Source: Roseateles sp.
GTDB taxonomy: Bacteria; Pseudomonadota; Gammaproteobacteria; Burkholderiales; Burkholderiaceae
Assembly: GCA_019232985.1 (NCBI GenBank)
Contig: JAFAMW010000039.1
Coordinates: 52,105-116,104, forward strand
DNA: 64,000 bases
Direction of reading: 5' to 3'
Under the pieces are notes generated by a model that made no database searches, was not told the DNA's origin, and was given only the letters and a program-made list of their open reading frames with translations. Each line of letters starts with the position of its first letter. Position 1 is the stretch's first letter. The translations under genes and the position numbers were made by a program. Below are positions 55,609 to 64,000 of this stretch, piece by piece.

Positions 55609-55630
55609 AAGGGCCCCGCGAGGGGCCCTT
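55609..55630 (-). terminator. Rho-independent terminator, minus-strand polarity
   Basis: AAGGGCCCC (55609-55617), loop GCGA, GGGGCCCTT (55622-55630). Read on the minus strand the stem is followed by TTGTTTTTTG, a strong T-tract. It would end transcripts coming from the barstar side. Confidence 0.85.
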
Positions 55631-55661
55631 CGTCTTTCAGCGCTGGCTCAAGGCATCGGCA

Positions 55662-55856
55662 TCAAGCCGCGCCCAGCCACATCGAGGTGTCGAACGCGCT
55701 GCACATCATCGGCATGTTCACGCCGAAGTTCGGATTGCTCGTTGCCTTGTTGCTCGCGCTCTTTGCCGCCGGCTTGACGGCGATAGGGGCCTCGTCCTGA
55801 GCCCGCTCCCATGACCCGTTTTCTTGGGAGCGGGCTACCGAAAAGAATAGAAACAC
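55662..55856 (-). CDS. Possible small protein of unknown function
   Basis: A 64-codon minus-strand frame (or a shorter form from an internal ATG) ends about 30 bp before the terminator at 55609-55630, so it lies in the last stretch of a transcript that includes the barstar gene. Its C-terminal half is NFGVNMPMMCSAFDTSMWLGAA-like: uncharged, Met-rich, with one Cys. The N-terminus overlaps the end of the barstar gene and has no clear ribosome-binding site. A plus-strand frame over the same DNA would give a 28-residue hydrophobic peptide (ATG 55714); only one, or neither, is real. Confidence 0.25.
   Translation of the reverse strand: MFLFFSVARSQENGSWERAQDEAPIAVKPAAKSASNKATSNPNFGVNMPMMCSAFDTSMWLGAA
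55800..55836 (-). terminator. Hairpin after the barstar gene
   Basis: AGCCCGCTCCCA (55800-55811) and TGGGAGCGGGCT (55825-55836) pair perfectly over 12 bp with a 13-nt loop. The stem begins in the barstar stop codon. There is no T-run, so it may protect the 3' end or attenuate rather than terminate. Confidence 0.6.
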
Positions 55857-56230
55857 CGGAACGGTACCTTGCGGTCCGCCCAGTAGTCCGCCGCGTCGCG
55901 GAACACGTCGAGCAGCTGCTCGCGCGCCTCGCGGTCGAAACGCACGTTGTCCGGCAGCTGCTCGAGCACCACCACGAAGCCCGGCTGCGCGCCCGACTTG
56001 TGGACGAGATCGGTCATGCAGTCGTGCAGCGCGTCCAGGTTCTTGCCGAAATGGCTCGGGAACAGGAAGGCCTGGGCGATCCCTTCGAGCACGTCCGGCT
56101 TCGATTCGGCCGTGTTGAGATTGGCGTACAGAAAATGCTGGCCCGCCTCCTCGGCGGCCCGCATCAGGTCCTCCACCCTGTAGGCCCGGATGGCCTGCAC
56201 GATGTTTGGACGGACGGTCTGCAAAAGCAT
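55835..56230 (-). CDS. Barstar-family ribonuclease inhibitor
   Basis: 131-residue cytoplasmic protein of the barstar fold from the ATG at 56230, which has GGAGG at 56240-56244. The upstream frame to 56383 is not needed. The family features are a strand-helix start (FLYANLNTAESKPDVLEGIAQAFLFP), the inhibitor helix FGKNLDALHDCMTDL with the acidic and Trp-equivalent region, and the C-terminal strand VPFRCFYSF. Barstar blocks the active site of a cognate guanyl-specific RNase, and such an RNase is encoded 52 bp upstream in the same operon. Its codons are less GC-rich than those of neighbouring core genes, which suggests acquisition. Confidence 0.9.
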   Translation of the reverse strand: MLLQTVRPNIVQAIRAYRVEDLMRAAEEAGQHFLYANLNTAESKPDVLEGIAQAFLFPSHFGKNLDALHDCMTDLVHKSGAQPGFVVVLEQLPDNVRFDREAREQLLDVFRDAADYWADRKVPFRCFYSFR

Positions 56231-56282
56231 GGTCGCAATCCTCCGATATAGTTCACGAAACTCTGGCGGCACTCGCCGACCG

Positions 56283-56711
56283 TCACTGCCCCAGCTGCTT
56301 GAAGCTGTTGTAATGGTCGTCGGTGTAGAAACAGCGATCAGGATGGGTCGGCACCGCGCCACCACACACGATCCGGCGCGCACCGCGGTTGTGTGCGCCA
56401 GGCGTGCGGACGGTGTACTCGTGGTAGTAGCCGCGGGCTTTTGCCGGCAACTGATGCTCGCGATTGCCGAAGACGATGCCGTCCTGGCTGTACGGGAAAG
56501 GCCCGCCAGCCTGGATCAGTGCGTAGGTCTTCTGGGCCTCGCGAGGCAGTGCCGACAACGGCACCGTCTCCGGCTCGGCCTGCGGCGACTGCACCGGCCG
56601 GGCTTGCACCTGGCTACCGAGGCCGGCGGTCGCGAGCAGCAAGGCCGCAAGCACCGCACTACGCCGGGTAGGCCGGGCGGGCTGGCGGACCAGCCGAGAG
56701 AGCAAAGACAC
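56283..56711 (-). CDS. Secreted guanyl-specific ribonuclease (RNase Sa/barnase family)
   Basis: 142 residues from GTG 56711 (AGGAACAGG upstream). A long signal peptide (1-37, ending VQA) is followed by a mature domain that closely follows Streptomyces RNase Sa: LSALPREA, GPFPYSQDGIVFGNRE, GYYHEYTVRTPGA, RGARRIV and DDHYNSF. Catalytic residues are Glu98, Arg113 and His133. It cleaves RNA 3' of G outside the cell or in target cells. Two Cys (116 and 127) may form a disulfide. The inhibitor gene just downstream protects the producer. Possible roles are nutrient scavenging or interbacterial antagonism; no secretion-toxin domain is attached. Confidence 0.92.
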   Translation of the reverse strand: MSLLSRLVRQPARPTRRSAVLAALLLATAGLGSQVQARPVQSPQAEPETVPLSALPREAQKTYALIQAGGPFPYSQDGIVFGNREHQLPAKARGYYHEYTVRTPGAHNRGARRIVCGGAVPTHPDRCFYTDDHYNSFKQLGQ

Positions 56712-56878
56712 GGGTTAACCCTGTTCCTGAAAGGCGACATGGTAGCGAATGGGCCCGAAAATCTCAAGCCGGGCACCCCCAATGGGGGTCGAATCCGCTG
56801 TTTGTGAGTAAGTGCCCACATTTCGTGGACGTGCTACGGCGAAGCCGATTCAGGGGCTGTCAACCGCCCCGTAAGCCC

Positions 56879-56894
56879 TTACAAACTTTTGTAA
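56879..56894. promoter_or_regulatory. TTACAAA-N2-TTTGTAA palindrome upstream of the RNase gene
   Basis: A perfect 7-bp inverted repeat with a 2-bp centre in an otherwise GC-rich gap. It lies about 170 bp upstream of the RNase start, just beyond a minus-strand TTGACA (56863-56858) that could be a -35 box. An operator is possible. On the other side it directly follows the maeB terminators. Confidence 0.35.
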
Positions 56895-56909
56895 AAAGAC
56901 GGTCATATC

Positions 56910-56962
56910 GGGCCCCGATCGGGGCCCCGGAAGCGCCCGTGCGGGCCCGCCGCGGGGCCCGC
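56910..56962 (-). terminator. Double hairpin after maeB
   Basis: Two GC-rich stems follow the maeB stop: GCGGGCCC/GGGCCCGC (56941-56948 with 56955-56962) and the perfect 18-bp palindrome GGGCCCCGATCGGGGCCC (56910-56927). On the minus strand a TTTTT run comes about 12 nt after the second. Probable intrinsic terminator region. Confidence 0.65.
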
Positions 56963-56978
56963 CGGCGCACCTTTCGCC

Positions 56979-59270
56979 TTAGCGCGCGTTCGCGTCGGCG
57001 ACCGTCAGCGCCGTCATGTTGACGATGCGGCGCACCGTCGCCGACGGCGTCAGCACGTGGATCGGCTGGTTCGCGCCGAGCAGCACGGGGCCGATCGCGA
57101 TGCCGCCGCCGGCCGCCGTCTTCAGCAGGTTGTAGCTGATGTTGGCTGCGTCGATGTTCGGCAGCACGAGCAGATTGGCCTCGCCGGTCAGTGCGCTGGC
57201 GGGCATGACCGTGCGGCGGTAGCCGGCGTCGAGCGCGGTATCGCCGTGCATCTCGCCGTCGACCTCGAGCCAGGGCGCCTGGACCTGCAGCAGCGCGAGC
57301 GTGTCGCGCATCTTCACGGCCGACGGGCAGTTGCTCGAGCCGAAGTTGCTGTGCGAGAGCAGCGCGGCCTTGGGCTTGACGCCGAAGCGCACGAGCTCCT
57401 CGGCGGCCATGATCGTGATCTCGGCGAGCTGCTCGGCCGTCGGGTCGTAGTTGACGTGGGTGTCGACGAGGAAGACCTGGCGGCCCGGCAGCATCAGGCC
57501 GTTCATGCACGCGTAGGTCTTGATGCCCGGGCGCTTGCCAATGACCTGGTCGATGTAGTGCAGGTGCATCGAGGTCGTGCCCCAGGTGCCGCACAGCATG
57601 CCGTCGACCTCGCCCTTGTGCAGCAGCATCGCGCCGATCAGCGTCAGGCGGCGGCGCATCTCGATCTTCGCCATCTGCGCCGTGACGCCCTTGCGCTCGG
57701 TCATCGCGTGGTAGCTCTGCCAGAAGTCGCGGTAGCGGTGGTCCTGCTCGACGTTGACGATGTCGTAGTCGCGGCCTTCCTTGAGGCGCAGGCCGAAGCG
57801 CTCGCAGCGCTGCGCGATCACGGCCGGACGACCGATCAGCGTCGGCCGCGCAAGGCCTTCGTCGACGACGACCTGGACCGCGCGCAGCACCTTTTCCTCT
57901 TCACCCTCGGCATACGCGACGCGCTTGGCCTTCGCGCGCTTCGCGACGTTGAAGATCGGCTTCATCGTCGTGCCCGACGCGTAGACGAAGTTCTGCAGGC
58001 GCTCGACGTAGGCGGCCATGTCCTGGACCGGCCGCAGCGCGACGCCCGAGGCCGCCGCCGCCGCCGCGACGGCGGGCGCGATCTTGATCATCAGGCGCGG
58101 GTCGAAGGGCTTCGGGATCAGGTACTCGGGGCCGAAGGACAGCGTCGCGCCCGCGTAGGCCGCGGCGACGACCTCGCTCTGCTCGGCCTGGGCGAGCTCG
58201 GCGATCGCGTGGACCGCGGCGACCTCCATCTCGTCGTTGATCGTCGTCGCGCCGCAGTCGAGCGCGCCGCGGAAGATGTAGGGGAAGCACAGGACGTTGT
58301 TGACCTGGTTCGGGTAGTCGGTGCGGCCCGTCGCCATGATCGCGTCGTCGCGCACCGCCCTGACCTCCTCGGGCAGGATCTCGGGCGTCGGGTTCGCGAG
58401 CGCGAAGATCAGCGGCTTCGCGGCCATGCTCCGGACCATCTCGGGCTTGAGCACGCCCGCGGCCGACAGGCCCAGGAACACGTCGGCGCCCTTGATGACC
58501 TCGGCGAGCGTGCGCGCGTCGGTCTTCTGCATGAACACCGCCTTGTCCGGGTCCATCAGCTCGGTGCGCCCTTCGTAGACGACGCCGGCGAGGTCGGTCA
58601 GCCAGATGTTCTCGCGCGGCACGCCGAGCTTGACGAGCAGGCCCACGCAGGCGAGCGCCGCGGCGCCGGCGCCCGAGGTCACGAGCTTGATCTGCTTGAT
58701 GTCCTTGCCCGAGACCTTGAGGCCGTTGATCAGCGCCGCGCCGACGACGATGGCCGTGCCGTGCTGGTCGTCGTGGAAGACCGGGATCTTCATGCGCTCG
58801 CGCAATTTGCGCTCGACGTAGAAGCAGTCGGGGGCCTTGATGTCCTCGAGGTTGATGCCGCCGAAGGTCGGCTCGAGCGCGGCGATCGCGTCGACGAGCT
58901 TGTCGAGGTCCTTCTCGCCGAGCTCGAGGTCGAACACGTCGATGCCCGCGAACTTCTTGAACAGCACGCCCTTGCCTTCCATCACCGGCTTGGCGGCGAG
59001 GGGGCCGATGTCGCCGAGGCCCAGCACGGCCGTGCCGTTCGTGACGACGGCGACGAGGTTGCCGCGCGCGGTGTAGCGGAACGCGTTGGCCGGGTCGGCG
59101 ACGATCTCCTCGCAGGCCGCGGCGACGCCCGGCGAGTACGCGAGCGCGAGGTCGGTCTGGTTGATCAGCTGCTTGGTCGGCGTGACGGCGATCTTGCCGG
59201 GCGTCGGAAACTCGTGATATTCGAGCGCCGCCTGGCGCAGCTGGGCGCGCTTTTCTTCCGCTGTCGGCAT
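56979..59270 (-). CDS. maeB: NADP-dependent malic enzyme with C-terminal phosphotransacetylase-like domain
   Basis: 763 residues. The N-terminal malic-enzyme domains (about 1-420) contain the catalytic Tyr/Lys region ([30 protein letters not shown]), the metal-binding [10 protein letters not shown] and the NADP-binding GAGAAALAC. The C-terminal 330 residues are a PTA-like domain ([28 protein letters not shown] onward) that is thought to be regulatory and not a transacetylase. It converts malate to pyruvate and CO2 with NADPH formation. GAGGAG precedes the ATG, and a TAGAAT box at about 59307-59312 is a likely -10. Confidence 0.97.
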   Translation of the reverse strand: MPTAEEKRAQLRQAALEYHEFPTPGKIAVTPTKQLINQTDLALAYSPGVAAACEEIVADPANAFRYTARGNLVAVVTNGTAVLGLGDIGPLAAKPVMEGKGVLFKKFAGIDVFDLELGEKDLDKLVDAIAALEPTFGGINLEDIKAPDCFYVERKLRERMKIPVFHDDQHGTAIVVGAALINGLKVSGKDIKQIKLVTSGAGAAALACVGLLVKLGVPRENIWLTDLAGVVYEGRTELMDPDKAVFMQKTDARTLAEVIKGADVFLGLSAAGVLKPEMVRSMAAKPLIFALANPTPEILPEEVRAVRDDAIMATGRTDYPNQVNNVLCFPYIFRGALDCGATTINDEMEVAAVHAIAELAQAEQSEVVAAAYAGATLSFGPEYLIPKPFDPRLMIKIAPAVAAAAAASGVALRPVQDMAAYVERLQNFVYASGTTMKPIFNVAKRAKAKRVAYAEGEEEKVLRAVQVVVDEGLARPTLIGRPAVIAQRCERFGLRLKEGRDYDIVNVEQDHRYRDFWQSYHAMTERKGVTAQMAKIEMRRRLTLIGAMLLHKGEVDGMLCGTWGTTSMHLHYIDQVIGKRPGIKTYACMNGLMLPGRQVFLVDTHVNYDPTAEQLAEITIMAAEELVRFGVKPKAALLSHSNFGSSNCPSAVKMRDTLALLQVQAPWLEVDGEMHGDTALDAGYRRTVMPASALTGEANLLVLPNIDAANISYNLLKTAAGGGIAIGPVLLGANQPIHVLTPSATVRRIVNMTALTVADANAR

Positions 59271-59429
59271 GAGTCTCCTCGTACTGGTATTCCCGGGGGT
59301 TGCAGATTCTAGGACCGTTGCGGCGGCCGGCCGCCAGCGGCTTTCCGCAGCTGTTGCAGGCGGCTTGCGAACGCACGCGGTAGCCTGCGCCGGCGCGCCG
59401 GCAAAAGCCGCGTCCCGGCGCCGGCCATC

Positions 59430-60710
59430 CTAGCCGCCGAACAGCGCGACGCCGCGCGCCCGCGCCGCGACCGGCACGCTGCCCGCGAGCGCGAGCGCGG
59501 GCCGCTGCGAGCCCATCGCGCCGAACACCGCGGCGACCTCGGCCGCGCTCACGGCGTCGAGGCGCGCAAGCCATTCGGCCGTGTCGCGCAGGCGCCCGAA
59601 CGTGAACAGGTCGAGCGCGGCCGCCTCCATGCGCTTGGCCGGCTGCTCGAGCCCGCGCAGCGCGCGCACCGCGAGCTGCTTGCGCGCACGGGCCAGCGCG
59701 ACGGCGTCGAGCGGCGCCTCGGCATGGCGGCGCAGCAGCGCGTGGACCGCCTCGAGCAGCTCGGCCGCCTGCTCGGGCGCCGTCGCCGCGTCGACGACGA
59801 ACTGGCCCGCGTGCGGCCAGATGTCGGCCGCACAGCCGAGCTGGTAGGCGAGGCCGCGGCGCTCGCGGATCTCGTCGAGCAGCGGCGAGCTCATGCCCTC
59901 GCCGAGCAGCGCGGCGGCGAGCACATGGGCCGCATGGGCGTCGTCGGCGAGCGCGGGCGCCGCATAGCCGAGCACGAGCTGGCACTGGCCGGCGCCTGCG
60001 AGCCGGCCGGTCTTCACGCCGCCCTGCCATTGCGGCGCGTCGAAGCGGTTCGGCGCGCCGGCCGGCATCGCGCCGAACGCCCGCTCGACCTCGCGCGCGA
60101 AGCGCTCGAAGCCGGCGCCGTCGATCGGCCCGGCGAGCGTGACGACGACGTTGCTCGCCGTGTACTGGCGGCGCACGTAGTCGAGCAGCTCGGTGCGCGT
60201 GAAGCGGCGGATGTTCGCGCGCGTGCCGATGATCGGCCGGCCCGCCGCGTGCAGGCCGCCGTAGCAGGCGCGGTCGAACAGGCGGAACGCGAGCGCGGCC
60301 GGGTCGTCCTCGAACTCGGCGAACTCCTGCTCGATCACGCCGCGCTCGCGCTCGAGCTCGTCGGCCGGGAAGCGCGGGTTCAGGACGATGTCGGCGAGCA
60401 GCTCGACGAAGGCCGGCAGGTCCTGCGACAGGCCCTCGATATGGAAGGCCGTGTGGTCCTTGTCGGTATGCGCGTTGACCTCGGCGCCGAGCACCTCGGC
60501 GTCGAGGTTCACGCGCTGGCAGTCGCGCGTCGCCGTGCCTTTGAACGCCATGTGCTCGACGACATGGCTGATGCCGCTGTCGCGCGCGGCCTCGTGCAGG
60601 CTGCCGGTGCGCACGAACACGCTCAGCGAGGCGGTCGCGCGCCAGGGCATTGGGATCGCGACGACGCGCAGCGCGTTCGCGAGGGTGGTGGTGTAGGGCT
60701 GGGCTTGCAA
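59430..60710 (-). CDS. M16-family zinc metallopeptidase
   Basis: About 426 residues from a TTG at 60710, giving an N-terminus (M)QAQPYTTTLANALRVV typical of the family; a longer frame to 60773 exists. The inverted zinc motif HVVEH is present, with a later Glu ligand in the VNLDAEVLGAEVNAH region, and the second M16 domain follows (RRGLAYQLGCAADIW). No signal peptide is seen. Single-chain members often process peptides or work in pairs; no partner gene is adjacent. A GACAAT box stands about 40 nt upstream on the minus strand. It is divergent from the hybrid kinase. Confidence 0.88.
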   Translation of the reverse strand: MQAQPYTTTLANALRVVAIPMPWRATASLSVFVRTGSLHEAARDSGISHVVEHMAFKGTATRDCQRVNLDAEVLGAEVNAHTDKDHTAFHIEGLSQDLPAFVELLADIVLNPRFPADELERERGVIEQEFAEFEDDPAALAFRLFDRACYGGLHAAGRPIIGTRANIRRFTRTELLDYVRRQYTASNVVVTLAGPIDGAGFERFAREVERAFGAMPAGAPNRFDAPQWQGGVKTGRLAGAGQCQLVLGYAAPALADDAHAAHVLAAALLGEGMSSPLLDEIRERRGLAYQLGCAADIWPHAGQFVVDAATAPEQAAELLEAVHALLRRHAEAPLDAVALARARKQLAVRALRGLEQPAKRMEAAALDLFTFGRLRDTAEWLARLDAVSAAEVAAVFGAMGSQRPALALAGSVPVAARARGVALFGG

Positions 60711-60880
60711 GGGGCGGAGCTCGGATGGGGGGCGGGTGCGGTCTGCGCATTGTCCGCTGCCGGGTTTGCGCAACGGACAAGCGTGTGACGGGGCGTCGCC
60801 ACGGGGCGCGAGGTTTACGCGGCTGGCGTCGCCGTGGCGCTGCTGCTAATGTGCGGCTTCCCTGGCCGAGGTCCCCGCAT

Positions 60881-63520
<2,640 letters not shown>

Positions 63521-63551
63521 GCGATCCGGCGCGGCGGGCGCCGGCGGCTGA

Positions 63552-63563
63552 GACAATCGCCGC
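63552..63563 (+). promoter_or_regulatory. Putative leaderless promoter of thiL
   Basis: GACAAT (63552-63557) plus CGCCGC runs directly into the ATG at 63564. The block is nearly identical to that before the LysR gene at 7887 and the esterase gene at 23036. Confidence 0.5.
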
Positions 63564-64000
63564 ATGGGTGAATTCGATCTGATCGCGCGCTTCTTCGAGC
63601 GCCGCGCCACGCATGTCGGCGCGGGCGTCGACCTCGGCATCGGCGACGACTGCGCGGTGCTGCAGCCGCAGGCCGGCCATCAGTGGCTGGTGTCGAGCGA
63701 CATGCTCGTCGAGGGCCGCCATTTCCTGTCGACCGTCGACCCCGCGCGGCTCGGCCACAAGGCGCTCGCCGTGAACCTGTCGGACCTCGCGGCCTGCGGC
63801 GCGACGCCGCGCGCGTTCACGCTCGCGCTCGCGCTGCCGCGCGCCGACGCGGCCTGGCTCGAGGGCTTCGCGCGCGGCCTGTTCGCGCTCGCCGACGCGC
63901 ATGGCATCGCCCTCGTCGGCGGCGACACGACCCAGGGGCCGCTGAACCTGTGCCTGACCGTGATGGGCGAGGTGCCGCAGGGCCAGGCGCTGCTGCGCTC
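63564..64000 (+). CDS. thiL: Thiamine-monophosphate kinase (3' end cut by window edge)
   Basis: The first 145 codons of ThiL, which phosphorylates thiamine monophosphate to the active diphosphate. Visible family motifs are GEFDLIARFF at the start, the ATP/metal-binding GIGDDCAVL, SSDMLVEGRHF, the NLSDLAACGATPRAFTLALALP segment and GGDTTQGPL. The order maeB (minus), M16 peptidase, kinase, thiL leaves thiL as the first gene of a rightward operon outside the window. The reading frame is intact to the edge. Confidence 0.96.
   Translation, partial: MGEFDLIARFFERRATHVGAGVDLGIGDDCAVLQPQAGHQWLVSSDMLVEGRHFLSTVDPARLGHKALAVNLSDLAACGATPRAFTLALALPRADAAWLEGFARGLFALADAHGIALVGGDTTQGPLNLCLTVMGEVPQGQALLR

Noticed and set aside
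55714..55800. Plus-strand 28-residue hydrophobic peptide (ATG 55714)
   Set aside because: No ribosome-binding site and no promoter toward it; the terminator next to it has the opposite polarity.

Overview
The window is a very GC-rich (roughly 70%) chromosomal segment that looks like a betaproteobacterium of the order Burkholderiales. The reasons are the argS-SPOR-dsbA block, the lptD-surA-rsmA block, metX-metW, the single-chain MaeB-type malic enzyme, malate synthase G and the codon usage. Genus is not assignable from sequence alone. Most of the segment is core genome. No tRNA, rRNA, prophage, CRISPR array or intact transposon was seen.

Layout. 1-5.1 kb (minus strand): an exporter, argS, a SPOR-domain cell-envelope protein and two tandem dsbA paralogues, the last cut by the window edge. 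5.1-10.2 kb: a Ser/Thr kinase with a C-terminal cyclic-nucleotide-type domain, a secreted PsiF-repeat protein, a LysR regulator and malate synthase G. 10.2-19.7 kb: three large TonB-dependent receptors around a decayed IS110-type transposase and two terminators. 19.8-26.3 kb: a YafJ-type amidotransferase, an M14 carboxypeptidase, an esterase, a two-subunit molybdenum hydroxylase (IorAB-like) and an RDD membrane protein. 26.3-35.6 kb: a large hybrid histidine kinase, pyrF, a GNAT acetyltransferase, purB, an M48 peptidase coupled to a YjgN-like membrane protein, and a GST. 35.6-44.1 kb: a perfect 54-bp palindrome, an atypical response regulator, a stand-alone FMN glutamate-synthase-like enzyme, SppA, a J-domain protein and a HlyD/ABC efflux operon. 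44.1-49.9 kb: a SAM-II riboswitch in front of metX-metW, then hydrolases and a second LysR gene. 50-55.2 kb: a truncated AmgK-like remnant divergent from lptD-surA-rsmA. 55.2-57 kb: an accessory island with elaborate inverted repeats and an RNase Sa-type ribonuclease with its barstar inhibitor. 57-64 kb: maeB, an M16 peptidase, a second hybrid kinase and the start of thiL.

How the genes fit together. Envelope biogenesis is prominent: DsbA pair, SPOR protein, LptD, SurA, SppA and three outer-membrane receptors. DsbA normally makes the disulfides of LptD and SurA escorts it. The LptD here keeps only one of the two disulfide partners known from E. coli. Central metabolism is represented by malate synthase G (glyoxylate to malate) and malic enzyme (malate to pyruvate), nucleotide synthesis by pyrF and purB, and methionine synthesis by metX-metW under riboswitch control.

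Points most worth a second look: the structured inverted-repeat region at 55.27-55.59 kb; the SAM-II aptamer placed about 125 nt ahead of metX with what looks like a transcription-termination platform; the perfect 54-bp palindrome at 35.62 kb; and a recurring -10 box placed 6-7 nt before the start codon (often ACAAT-CGCCGC-ATG), which suggests that leaderless mRNAs are common in this organism.
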